The notes under the pieces were generated by a model. The model made no database searches. It was not told the DNA's origin and saw nothing but the letters and a program-made list of their open reading frames with translations. A program made the position numbers and the translations under genes. A stretch of DNA of 64,000 bases from Posidonia oceanica (lineage: Eukaryota; Streptophyta; Magnoliopsida; Alismatales; Posidoniaceae), in contig JAZBRS010000059.1 in assembly GCA_037176725.1 (NCBI GenBank), forward strand, positions 12,201,001 to 12,265,000, written 5' to 3'. Of this stretch, positions 41,032 through 52,259 are shown piece after piece. Each line of letters begins with the position of its first letter. Positions within the stretch are counted from its first letter, which is position 1.

Positions 41032-42508
41032 TAGGACTCCGACGGAGCTCGGGGAGTGGTCGGCAATGGCGGAGCGGGCTGGGTGCGCGGCAGCACAGCT
41101 GGAGCTCGCCGGGGAAGACGACTGCGCGGCGGCGGCGTTCCAGCGAACCAGGGGCCTAATCTATGTTCTAAAAGCATAGGAACCTAAAGAAGAACTAAAC
41201 TAAGACAGTGGTAAAGTTTGTTACCTACGCACATGGCTGGAACGGTCCCCCGACCTCACTAGGTTGCGGTGCAGCTGGCGGAGGTAGCGGCGGCTCTGCG
41301 GGCGTCCTCAGCAGTGCGCGGAGCTTGGGATGAACTGCTGGAGGTGGTCCGAAGCTCAGAGGCCAGCCAGAAGCGAATTCGGTGGCTCGGGGGAGGAGTT
41401 GGGTTTTTTTGGTGCCGGACTATGGAGCATAGGTTGCTAGGGTGGCCTGTTGCTCTCCGGGCTGAGGGACCTCTCCGACAGCTTCGTGGAGGCTTAGTGA
41501 GGGTGATGGTGTGGTCAGATTGGGGTGGTGGTTGCTCTGGAGGGAGTTGGAGGTTTTTGAAGTTTTCGGGCCAGATGAGAGTGCAGGTATTTGTGGTGGA
41601 CTGTGAGGGCTGTAGGGCGTCTGGGGGTGAAGCGAGGGTCGGCTTGTGATGGTGGTGGTTCAGTGAGAAGGCTGGGGAAGTTTGGGTGGATGGTGAGGGC
41701 TGTGGTGGTCGTTTGGCAAGGGAGAAGGTTGTGGTGGCAGAGATGGGTTCTGGGGTCATTTCTGGGCTGAAATGTGGGGTATTCTGGGTGTTTCTAGAGA
41801 GGCACTTGCTTTGGGCTCTCTTCTCACTCTCTTCTCCAACACTTCCAACCATTTTTTCTCTCTTGGTTCCACTGGTTTTGGTGTATTGGATGGTCTTTGC
41901 TGTTTGCTGGCAGTGGTCAAGCGCATGGCTGCTGGCAGGGCATGACTGGGTTGGTCGGCAAGTCAAGGTGGTCGTGGTGGTGGCAGGAGCATGGGTGGTT
42001 GTCAGGTGTGTTTGAAAATGGAGGGAAGGTGACGAAGGGGCTGGTGTCGTTTGTGGTCTGTGTCTGTGGGAAGAAGAGGAGAGGAGGAAGAAGAAAAGAA
42101 AAGAGAGGGAAGAAAAGAATTGGAGTTGGGCCAGGCTATGGAGAAGGTTTGGAAAAAAAGAAAAGAAAAAAAAAGGAGAAGGAGGTGTTGGGCTTGGGCC
42201 TTATTGGAAGAAGAAGAAAAGAAAGAAAAGAAAGAAAGAAGGGAAGGAAGAAGGGTTTTGAAATAGGTTTCGGTTTAGGGTTTAGGTTTGGGGTTTAGGG
42301 TTTAGGGTTTGGTTTAGGGTTTAGGGTTTAGGGTTTAGGTTTGGGGTTTAGGGTTTTGAGTTTAGGTTTGGTTTAGGATTTAGGGTTTGGATTTGGGGTT
42401 TAGGTTTAGGGTTTAGGGTTTAGGTTTGGTTTAGGGTTTAATGTTTTGAAGCCACCAAAGAGAGGGATCCCAATGCACAAAAAAAATCGAAAAAATAGGG
42501 TGTCAACA
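41032..42508 (-). repeat. Truncated 3' LTR of element B
   Basis: It starts at 42508 (minus) with TGTTGACACCC after the polypurine tract, passes the telomere-like run and reaches a GC-rich part comparable to 5240-6370 of A. It stops at about 41032 in the RNase H of E. Confidence 0.8.
42273..42440 (-). repeat. Telomere-like TTTAGGG repeats inside LTR B
   Basis: About 165 bases consist mostly of TTTAGGG and TTTAGGTTTGG variants (plus strand). It is the plant telomere word but heavily varied and placed near the LTR start. LTR A has a weaker AACCTAAAACC stretch in the same region. Confidence 0.85.
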
Positions 42509-42645
42509 GATGCCCCTCCCTGTGCGAGGTCAAGGGGACCGAGGCCGTTGCTCAGGGTTGATAGGACACCCCACCTAACGATGACGAGAGCTAGATGTTG
42601 CTGTAGACATGAGTCACTTATTCGGTGGATGCACCAAAAATCATG
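42509..42645 (-). promoter_or_regulatory. Polypurine tract and conserved pre-LTR stretch of B
   Basis: On the minus strand AGGGAGGGGCATC stands directly before the LTR, preceded by the same AACCCTGAGCAACGGCCTC and CACCGAATAAGTGACTCATG stretches as in A. Confidence 0.78.
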
Positions 42646-43680
42646 ACTCGTCACCGAAATGTAGATGCATGAGGCAATTCTTACGCAAATGCGATGCTTA
42701 CACTAACGCTCATTGCGCTGTACTCCACTGGGGGAAAGCGGGTGATGCATGCACGTGATGTGTGGGGGGCACCGTCGGGCAGTACTTAGGGAAAACTGGA
42801 CGATTTTAAGGTGCACTGAGCAGTGTACAGCTCTAGCGTGGGAGAAAACAAGCTCACTAGGCCTAGTGGCCATCCGGCGAAAGTACGTAGGGCCAAGTGG
42901 CCTCAGCGTGAACTTGTCATCAAATGTAAGGTGTGGTGGATGTGCAAGCAGTGGCGGGCGTGTAATGCCAAGGAAGCGATCCTAGGCCGTGCACTACCAC
43001 GGGCATCATTCAAAGCAGGCAAAACTGTTAGGAAGTTTTTGCCTTGTAGAGGATGCCTCCTACCAATGCGCGTACCAGGGGTTCGATTTCCTAAGTATGC
43101 CATGTCCGGAAAAACAGAAGGTGGAAGATGGTGTAATGACTACAGAGGAGCAGCAGTGCAATAAGAATGTGATGTATGAGATGTTATGTAGTGAAATGCA
43201 ATGTATATACAGTGGGACGCTGGGCATGCGGAACCAAGAAAACGATCCTAGGCTGCGCACTACTGCTGGTGCCATCCAAAGTCGGCTAAACTGTAGGAAG
43301 TTTTTTCTCCGTCGCTGAGGATGGTACCTTAGGCAATACGCGAACCAGGGGTTCGGATCCTAGGCACGCGATGGCCATGTAATGATGAGATGCAACACTA
43401 CGATTGACTCTACAGGGGATACAAGGAAGCTACATGATGATATGCAATGATAGATGCAGTGAAATGCAGTGTATAAACAGTGGAACGCCGAGCACGCAAA
43501 ACCGAGGAAACGATCCCGGGGTTGTGCACTACAGTGGGCACCATCTAAAGCCGACAAGCTGCGAAAGTCCTGTGGGTGCCGAGGATGTAACCTTAAGCAT
43601 TATGCGAGCCAAGGGATCGAATCCTAAGCGCGTGATGTCCATGTGATGATGAAATGCTGATGCCATGCAATAGAATGCAG
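42646..43680 (-). other. 3' region of B with duplicated segments
   Basis: It holds two to three diverged copies (about 42940-43100, 43190-43380, 43450-43640) of the segment that is duplicated once in A at 14784-15262. No gene is supported. Confidence 0.6.
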
Positions 43681-43689
43681 TTACGCTAC

Positions 43690-44230
43690 GATGAAGGGGT
43701 GATAAGTTAATGGACCTACCGCCGGATAGTTAGGGAGTATCGGCCCTTTGAGGAGTTGACGAACTCATCACCGGATAGTAAGGGCTATTAGCCCGATGAG
43801 GAGTTAACAGACTCATCACCGGATAGTTAGGGCTATCAGCTCGCTAAGGAGTTAACGGACTCATCACCGGATAGTTAGGGCTATCAGCCCGCGAGGAGTT
43901 AACAGACTCATCACTGGATAGTTAGGGCTATCTGCTCGCTGAGGAGTTGACGGACTTATCACCAGATAGTTAGAGCTATCAGCACGCTGAGGAGTTAACG
44001 GACTCATCACCGGATAGTTAGGGCTATCTGCCCGCTGAGGAGTTAACGAACTCATCACCGGATAGTTAGGGAATATTGGCCCCCTGAGGAGTTGACGGAC
44101 TCATCACCAGATAGTTAGGGCTATCAGCCCATTGAGGAGTTAACGGACTCATCACCGGATAGTTAGGGCTATCAGCCCACTAAGGAGTTAACGGACTCAT
44201 CACCGGATAGTTAGGGCTATCAGCTCGATG
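43690..44230 (-). repeat. Array of eleven ~48-bp 3'UTR units in B
   Basis: The plus-strand unit runs CTCATCACCGGATAGTTAGGG, CTATCAGCCCGCTGAGG, AGTTAACGGA. Each contains two possible hairpins, GATAG-TTAGGG-CTATC and GAGT-TAACGG-ACTC. A has only a few units of this repeat, so it was amplified in B. Confidence 0.9.
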
Positions 44231-44355
44231 AGGGTGGAAAGGGGCGGAGATACCGGACCAGAAGGTGTGGCAGAGGTCCGTAGATGCTCCCACGACAGTT
44301 GGGGATGTCAGCCCAATAAGGGTGAGACGATACCAAAGGGCAGCAAAAAGAGCTG

Positions 44356-44383
44356 CCCCTGGTATCAGGGATGATACCAGGGG
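44356..44383 (-). promoter_or_regulatory. Perfect 11-bp hairpin in B 3'UTR, copy 1
   Basis: CCCCTGGTATC, six bases, GATACCAGGGG. It is followed by GACAGCCGAAGCGCCCTTGG. Confidence 0.8.
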
Positions 44384-44599
44384 ACAGCCGAAGCGCCCTT
44401 GGCATCGAAGGTGGTGACAGGCCAACGAGTCTGTCAGGCAAAAGAGGTGATCACAAGTGGGACAACTTGTAATCATGAATGCAACGGGAATACCATACCT
44501 GAAGGTGTGGTAGAGGTCTGTAGACGCTCCCGTAACAGTTAGGGATGTCAGCCCGATGCAGATGCAAATGTGATACCAGAGGATAGCCAAATAAAGATG

Positions 44600-44627
44600 C
44601 CCCTGGTATCGATGGAGATACCAGGGG
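44600..44627 (-). promoter_or_regulatory. Perfect 11-bp hairpin in B 3'UTR, copy 2
   Basis: CCCCTGGTATC, six bases (GATGGA), GATACCAGGGG, again followed by GACAGCCGAAGCACCCTTGG. A decayed third copy lies at 44890-44917. Confidence 0.8.
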
Positions 44628-45069
44628 ACAGCCGAAGCACCCTTGGCATTGACATGCAAAGTGGAGACAAAACTAACGAGTTTGCCAGCCGAGTAGTTAG
44701 GGGTACCGGCACGAATGCAGTGAGATGGATGTAAGGGCTCACCGTGCGATGTGCAATGCCGGTGAGGGATGCAATGGGATAATGCCAAGGGAAATGCAGG
44801 GTGATAAGTTAACGGACCTATCACCGAGTAGTTAGGGCTGCCAGCCCGATGAGATGAGGGGGACGATATTGCAGGGCAGCAAAAAGGATGCCCCTAGTAT
44901 CAAGGATGATACCACGGGACAGCCAAAGCACCCTTGGCATCGAAATGCAAGGATGGATGGATGAATGGATGTAGGGGCTCACCGTGCAATGTGCAATACC
45001 AGTGGGGAATGCAATGGATAAGTGTGATGCAAATGCAAAGAAAGCACAAGGGATACAAGAAGGAAAACA

Positions 45070-46160
45070 GGGGGACCTATCATGGTGGGTGTGCAATGGC
45101 CTCAGAGTGGGCATGCTTCGTAGCGTCACGGGGTGACAAACGAGGGACATGCCGGTCATCACTGACCTCCCAACGCGGTGGGGGCCAAAACTTGAAAAAC
45201 ACGGAGCCTCTGAGCGGGGTCAGGCAAAAGGTGCTCGTCCATGACTCCAGTTTTCGAAAACAGGGAGAAGGGATGGTAAATTATTATAACATGCATGTTT
45301 TTGGTGGCTTAGGATTCAAAGCAGCTGCTGCCGAGAGGATGCTTCTGCATTTTCTAACTCAGGGGACTCGATCCTCGCGCAACGCCATGCCGAGTTGTGG
45401 TCGGTGGCTCTCATTCTCACTCTTGGCTTAGGATGAGACCTTAACTTTATAGAGTATAGCCATTGGCTGCATGTTGGTAGTAGGAGCGTTGGATGTAGCT
45501 TCTTAGCCTCCATCTCAAATCCTCGGGGACCGACTACCACTTTTGACGTTCACGGATTGATATTTCTTTTCCCCTCTTGAGTGACTGGACTTGCATCTAG
45601 CCTACCAGGGATGTAGAGTTGTCAGCCCAAGGGATTGGAGCGTGCTGCTGTGCTCGAAGGGTGGGGCCAGGTCCTCCTGATAATGTGTCCCGTGCAATTG
45701 CCAGTGTGGCTCTTGAAGTTGATAACTGAGGGGGCTTCGATGCTCGTCTTAGTCACTCCTCTCATGAGTGCCTTCTTTCTTCAACTTCTTTCTTCATTTT
45801 TCTTTTGTGCCCAGCATACATATCTTGTTATCATATTCTTTTGCTCACATGATCTCTATTCTTTTGGATATGCATGTCTTCGCCCTCTTGGGGTAGTAGT
45901 CCCAGGTGAGGCGTTAAGAGTTCGACTGATCGGCGTACATCTTCAGCCTCTGGCTAAGCTCTGCTCTGCTTTGGTCCTCTCCATGTTCGGTGGACTCTCT
46001 TGATAAGGTGAATCTCGCTTTGGGAGCTTTGAGCTCCGCGAGATGTTTTGTTCTACTCACAGTCTCACTTTGTTGCCACATGCAAAGAGATGGCACTGCT
46101 CTGGTGAGACCTGCCTGAGATTATCACTGCTTGACATCCTCAAGGCGTTGCTTGCTTGTC
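45070..46160 (-). other. Non-gag block of B shared with A
   Basis: This is the minus-strand counterpart of A 13020-14165. Both keep the stretch encoding RATDHNSAWRC (about 45400 here) and a purine/pyrimidine-biased stretch near 45780. Stops break all long frames. Confidence 0.5.
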
Positions 46161-47172
46161 CAAAGCTGGGTTTCTGATTATGCAAATGTTTGTGGGTTTT
46201 GTATATTTTAGAAAAGGAAGGGACATGCATATTTTGGGTTTTCGCATTGGTTTTGTATTTTTTATGAGTTTTGGGTTTAGGAAAATAAAAAAAGGGAAAA
46301 CCAGTAGAAAGGCGAAAGCTTTTTTGTTGTTTTGATTTTTTGATTCATTTTCTTGATGTTTCGCTTTTGTAGGTTGCAAGAAATGATATGTACTTGCAGT
46401 AAATGACAATGCATGATGACAGATATGTGCAAGATGATGGATATGCATGCAAGGTGATTGATATGTGCCAGGATGATAGGTTGACGAACCTACCGCCGGA
46501 TAGTTAGGGCTATCAGCCCGAATAGACATTTTGACAGGTGTAAACCGGGCAGTTAGGGCTACCAGCCCGATGCAGATGGGATGTACATGCAAGAAGGGAT
46601 ATGTACATGTGAGGCGACATGTATGCAGGATGATAGGTTGATGAACCTACCGTCGAGCAATTAGGGTTGCCAGCCCGGGGAAGATGTTTTGACGGACGCC
46701 AACCGAGCAGTTAAGGCTGCCAGCCCAATGTGGCAAAGGGAAATGCATGCTTTTTAAGTTTTTCAAGTGTTTTGTATTTTTTTTATGGGTTTTCTGACAA
46801 ATGAGAAAACGCAAAAACAAAACGACAAAAAACGAAAAGACAACACAAGAAATAAAAGAGAGAGTATGAGGGACGTACCTATCAGCAACCTCGGAAGGGA
46901 GGTGTTGGGTCTGCTCCTACGCTGTCGGTGCTGTCGGCAGAGTCTGTGTCGGCAGTGCGGGGAGCACTGGGGCTACTGGCGCTGCGGATGGCAGTGCGGG
47001 GAGCACTGGAGCTACTGAGGTTGAAAGAGATATAGACCTGGAAAGTTGCGCAATCAGCTTTATTGTTGATTCTGCCGTCGTGCCTTCGAGCGTCCCCCAG
47101 CTGAACTGGGAAAGGTAGGAAGAGGAGATTGCACCGATGGGATCGAAAGGATCCATCGAGGCGGAGTTGAAC
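46161..47172 (-). other. Post-gag region of B with possible splice donor
   Basis: It holds 3'UTR repeat units near 46480-46720 (for example CCTACCGCCGGATAGTTAGGG), AT-rich stretches and, at 46878 on the minus strand, the donor GATAG|GTACGTCC at the place of A's post-gag donor. A short serine/proline-coding repeat lies at 46935-47015 (GCAGTGCGGGGAGCACTGG copies). Confidence 0.55.
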
Positions 47173-49164
47173 TCAGAGAAGACTAGGATAGACACCTGAG
47201 GTTCCGGCAACTGCGAAACCTGCAGGCTCGGAAGTGGGAGGGCCGGCTATACTAGGGTGTGCGAGTGCAAGTGCAGGTGTATGTGTTTGTGCGGCCTCCT
47301 GCTTGTCAACGTTGATGAACCTGCGATCGATCAGGCACTGAACGGCATCCCGGAGAGTGAGGTAGTCATCCGTCGAGTGCCTGGTGGCCCGATGGAAACT
47401 GCAGAACTGATCTGTATCATGCCACCACGGAGGGGGGTCAGTGACGAACGGACAGTCGGGAGTCTCAAGAGCGACTCAACTTGAGGGAAGATGATGCTCA
47501 GTGGTTCAGGCAGAGGGGTGTAATCACACTCAGCCTGACAAGGTCATCTTTGCCTTGGATGGAGTCCTTGCCGAGCGGGTGCGACATGATGCACGGGCTC
47601 GACGGTGGCAGTGTGTGCAGTGGGTGCATAGTTAGGTGCGTGCACTAGCGGAAAAGGGTCTGGCTAACTTGCTACATAGGCAGGCTCTTCGGGAGGTTCG
47701 ACGTATGCGACAGCATGCTGTTCAGAGTAGTCGGGAGCAGAGTCTCTGTTGCGGGTGCCGTTGCGGTGATTGTTGTTGAAGTTGTTGTTGGACAGCCCAG
47801 CGAATACAGCAAGTATGGGGAAATTCCCACTTCACAGTGAGCTTTCCACGCGGGCACCAACCCTAATCAACGATGCAAAGCCAGTGATTGATTGAATGCT
47901 AAGCAGTCCCCCAATTGCTGGTTGCCACCCCTTGATGATCATGTCAATAGACTCCTCCTCGGAAGGTCTATCTTTGACCTGGGTGGCTACGGAACGCCAG
48001 CGACCGACATACTCCCCGAATGGCTCTTGGGGCCTCTACCGAATGGCGACAAGATCCGCTCGCTTGGGGATCAAGTCAAGATTGAACGAATACTGCCCAA
48101 GAAAAGCCTGGGAAATGTCATTCCAAGTCTGGATCGCGGCCATATCAAGGGAAGTGAACCACTTGAGTGCGGGGCCGGTCAAACTCTTCTGGAACAAACG
48201 AATCAGGAGCTAGTCGTCATGCTGGAGCTGAAGAAGGTCTCCATAGTATGCTTTCAGATGGGAGATAGGGCAGCCTCTACCGTTGTACTTTTCAAATTTT
48301 GGGATGCGGAACTTCACCAAGAGTGTCGCCTCTGGAAAGAGATAGAGGTCCCGAAATTGGTAGGACTGGTGGTCCGTGCCTTACACTTGACAAAATGCTT
48401 CTTCTAGATTACCCAACCTAGTGAGGAAGGCATCTGAAGCTGCTGCTGGTGATGGTTGTACAGTAGAGGCAGGGACAATGTTTGAAGTATGGGTTGCGTG
48501 AAAGCGCTCCTCCGGATCCACCATCACGCCACCTGGTGTCGTAGTGTGAGGGCTAGCATACCCGTGCGAGGGTGTAAAGTGTGGTGATATGTATGCCGGA
48601 GCCTGAAAATTCTGATGCAAAGGAGAGGAGTAAAAGGCATGCTGTGCAGTGTAAGGTGCAATGCGGGGGAGCAGCAGCTGTGGCATCGGCACGGCACCGG
48701 GCAACGGGCCTGAGGGGTGCTGTGCTCCTGCCAATCCAAAAGACTGGCCACCAAATGAGGGAGAAGCATGTTGTGCAAAGTGTTGTGCAAATACAGGAGG
48801 CAGATAAGGTGCCTGCATTGTCGAAGCTGCGAGGAGCTGGGACAATGCCAAGGGCAAATTGCAGTGTGGTGAGCCTACAGAGCTATAGTGGGCTGCACCG
48901 GAACCTCAGGGGTCGGACGGGAAGAGTGGGCCACAGTCGGGCCGAGATGCAAAAGGGTGCCTGCCAAAGGGGTCATGGAAACCGAAGAAGCAAAAGGGAG
49001 AGACCCTATGCAAGAGGAAGCTGCAGAAGGCTGAATTCCCGAGATGGGACGGCCCTAGGATGGAATAGAAGGCGACGCTCCTGGAGCCCGAGTGGCGGTC
49101 ACTGCGATCAACTCGGTGACAAGCTCCAAATCGACTAAGGTGTGCCCTTGTTCCAGATAGAGGG
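47173..49164 (-). pseudogene. Gag of element B (broken, N-terminus cut by C)
   Basis: On the minus strand the sequence follows A's gag closely: a Pro/Ala/His-rich part (48857-48381), the gag domain (about 48370-47880 with frameshifts), and the finger region near 47400, where the last cysteine and a glycine are changed (FHRATRHSTDDY). The stop TGA is at 47175-47173, in the same context as A (CTTCTCTGA). Several frame breaks make it non-functional. Element C is inserted at 49165, near the start of gag. Confidence 0.8.
49160..49164. repeat. Candidate target duplication GAGGG next to LTR C
   Basis: These are the five bases before C's LTR end. The partner copy is beyond the window, so this is unverified. 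Confidence 0.35.
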
Positions 49165-49861
49165 TGTAGTAATCTCGGTGTTCAGATCGTCCATGCACAC
49201 TGCCAAAGCTCGCGTGCACCGATCAGAATCAGGTTCACTATTAGCGGCTGTGTCCGAGAAGGAAGACTTGACTCGGAAATACTTAAAATAAGGAAAAAGG
49301 AAAGAAAAGAAGAAGATAAGACAAATCAAAGTCGCCACCATGTCTATTAAGTCGAGAGACAAGGAAAACCGGAGAAATGCGTGAATAAACACGCAAAACC
49401 AAGCAAAGGATGCAATGCAAAGCAATGCAAAAGAAATGAGATGCAAATGAATGCAAATGATATGACTCATGCCTAGGATAAGGGCAATATGGTCATTGCA
49501 CGTCAAAAGACTAGGCAAGGACTCCTGTTACGCGCGGGGAAGGTGTTAGGCACCCCCGACACGCCCGAGAATCGGTCTTTCTGGGCTTACGCTCGCATAC
49601 GCAGGGAAATGCAGACTTTGAATGCCTAAGTGCCATGAATGCCTAATTAGATGCTCATAGGTGTGCTCTAAGTGATGGAATCCAATGCAAGGAATTAAAC
49701 GTGCTATCTAAGCGCTCAGCAACGCTGTCTGTGTTCCGAACCGAGCGAACCCTGGTCTGTGAGAACTCTAGGTAGTAAGCATCACTGCCCTATATGCAAA
49801 TGCAGGCGATAAAACAAAACATCGGTAAAACAAGGCAATGCAGGCGACATGCAAGAGAAAA

Positions 49862-50200
49862 CAGCGTCAAACACGCAAAACGGTGTGAGAAACGGAAGTC
49901 GGCATGCAAAATGGTGCAAGAAACAAAGTAGGCATGCAAAACGGTGCAAGAAACAAAGCAAGCATGCAAAACGGTACAAGAAAACAAAGCAGGCACACAA
50001 AACGGTGCAAGAAACAAAGCAGGCACGTGAAACGGTGCAAAAAACAGAGCAGGCACGCGAAACAGTGCGAAAACAAAGCAGGCACGCAAAACGGTGTAAG
50101 AAACAAAGCATGCACGCAAAACAGTGCAAGAAACAAGATCGGCATGCAAAATAGTGCAAGAAACAGAGTGGGCACGCAAAACGGTGCCAAAGCAAGCGAA
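49862..50200 (-). repeat. LTR array of C, ~27-30-bp units
   Basis: The plus-strand unit is CACGCAAAACGGTGCAAGAAACAAAG with variants. On the minus strand it reads as the CGTTTTGCGTG monomer of A. About twelve units. Confidence 0.9.
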
Positions 50201-50649
50201 ATTAACCATCGATAAAGCCATGCAAATGCAGATGCAAAGGGGAAGAGCAAGAGAAGCAAGAAGAGGCAAACGGTGTAAGTGTAAGGACAAACACCGCTTA
50301 AAGACCACGCAATGTAGGTGTGAAGACCTACAAAGGGGAAAGGAAGCAAGTGGAGGGATCACCACTATTCTGTGACTGTTTCCCATCAAAGTGTCCCACG
50401 ATGTGTTTCGCACACTGCCAAAAGCTCGCGGTGCGATCGGATCATGGAAAAGGGGAAAGAAAGTCGCAATCAGTAGTGAATCTAGGGAAAACTCAACCCA
50501 AAAACACTAGAGTACGCGAAAAGCGAAGATAGAATTGATAGATAAGAAGAGGGGGTCTTAATTTACATGCTCGAGAAAGCGCAAGGCGAAAACAATGCAT
50601 ACAATGCAAATGGTGTGCAAAAATACTGTGCAGGAGTTCAGGAGGACTT

Positions 50650-50651
50650 AC
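50650..50651 (-). promoter_or_regulatory. Predicted splice donor in LTR C
   Basis: On the minus strand CTCCAAG|GTAAGTCCTCC is a near-perfect donor, conserved with D and S. The intron would begin at 50651. Confidence 0.55.
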
Positions 50652-50939
50652 CTTGGAGATCTGAAGCCTGATCTGAGAAGTGCTTGGTCTGCATTGAAGT
50701 GCGCTCCATCGGGGTTGTCCAGGTAGCTTGGTTGTGAACATCTGGCAGCCCGATCAGAAGATATGCAGGCTTCAAGGCAGAAGGACCAAGAGCAGGGGAC
50801 AAGAAGGGATCTAAGTGTAAAAGAGGTCCTAGGGGTGTGCAGAACAAGTCCTCCCACATACATGAGAGCTAGGAGTACTTAAGTGTGTGCAGAGATGCTA
50901 AATGCAATGATGCATGGGTGCAATGCATGCAAAAATGCA

Positions 50940-51660
50940 AAAAAAGACCTATATGCAATGTTTTAGAAAAGTTAAGGACCTATATGCAAGTTTTTGAAAA
51001 AGTTAGGGACTATATGCAAAGATTTTGAAAACTTAGGGGTCTAAATGCAAAGTTTTTGAAAAGTTGAGGGTTTGGATGCAATTAAAATAAAATGTAGGGT
51101 CTGAAATGCAATTTAATAAGGTAAAACATGCATTTAAATGATTTTTATAAACATGCAGTGGACTGAAATACAATTTGAAAACATGCAAGGGCTAAAATGC
51201 AATTTTATAAGGTAAAATATGCTCTTAAATGATTTCTGTAAACATGCTAAGGACTGGAATGCAATTTTGAATCATGCAGGGGCTAAAATGCAATTTTATA
51301 AGGTAAAACATGCTCTTAAATGATTTCTGTAAACATGTAGAGGACAAATGTGCATTTTTGTAACATGTAGGGGCTAAAATGCAATTTTATAAGGAAAACA
51401 TGCAAATAAAATGATCTCTGTAAACATGTAGAGGACTAATGTGCAATTTTGAAACATGCAAGGGCTAAAATGCAATTTTATAAGGAAAACATGTAAATAA
51501 AATGATCTCTGTAAACATGTAGAGGACTAATGTGCAATTTTGAAACATGCAGGGGCTAAAATGCAATTTTATAAGGAAAAAATGCAATTAAATGATCTGT
51601 GCATGCAAATGAAGGACCAAAGTGCAAAAATAAGAAAAGACAGGATAAAAATGCAATGCA
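50940..51660 (-). repeat. ~91-bp repeats with ATGCAATTTT in LTR C
   Basis: The word GGGCTAAAATGCAATTTTATAAGG recurs at 51189, 51280, 51370, 51462 and 51552. Shorter ~36-bp relatives lie at 50947-51075. The AT-rich sequence to 52250 shows weaker copies of GACTAANATGCAA. Confidence 0.85.
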
Positions 51661-52259
51661 GTAAGGAAAAGATAGAAATTAAATGAGTTAATGAACTGGA
51701 CAGAGGACTAAGTAGCAAATAAAATAAACAAGAAGGCTAAAAAGCAGTTTAATAAGGTAAAAACAGATGATTAAATGACTTTTAACAACCATAGGACTAA
51801 AATGCAAAAATAAAAAGCTACTAGACTAGAAAATAAAGAGCAGAAAACTTATTTGAACTAGAGCAGGACTAACATGCAAATAAAATAAGTAGCAGGACTG
51901 GAAATTAAAAGATAGAAAGATATTTTGAACTGGAACAGGACTAATATGCAAATAAAATAAGTAAATGGGCTGGAACTAAAGAAAAAACTAAAAACTATAA
52001 CAGCAGAGGACTAACATGTGATGAAAAATAACTAGCAGGACTTAAATTAAAAGAAAACTAAAGAATTTAAATAGCAGCTGGATTTACATGCAAATTAGCA
52101 AGACTACAGGTTTATTATGCAATTTCATATAGTTTTAATTCAGATTTAAATGATTCTTAAACGATGGCAGGATTGGAAAGCAAATAAGCAGAAAAGCAAG
52201 GCAAAAATGCAATTTAATGGAAAAGTTTTAAGTTAAGCAAAAATAAATGCACAGGAATG

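Larger units (their letters stand above)
44231..45069 (-). other. 3' region of B around the hairpins
   Basis: Long diverged repeats each contain a hairpin, a GGCATCGAA stretch and an AGTTAGGG/TGTCAGCCC stretch. Open frames here follow the repeats and have no domain. No gene is supported. Confidence 0.6.
41032..49164 (-). mobile_element. Element B: older gag-only relative of A, truncated
   Basis: On the minus strand B has a partial gag (49164-47173), a long 3' region, a polypurine tract and the first ~1477 bases of its 3' LTR. The LTR ends at about 41032 without a TACTACA end, so this side is deleted. The other side is cut by element C. Gag, repeats, the shared block and the LTR start match A. 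B lacks pol as A does, so the gag-only form existed before the recent insertion of A. Confidence 0.82.

Noticed and set aside
42273..42440. A true telomere or chromosome end
   Set aside because: The repeats are short, irregular and inside an LTR with transposon sequence on both sides.
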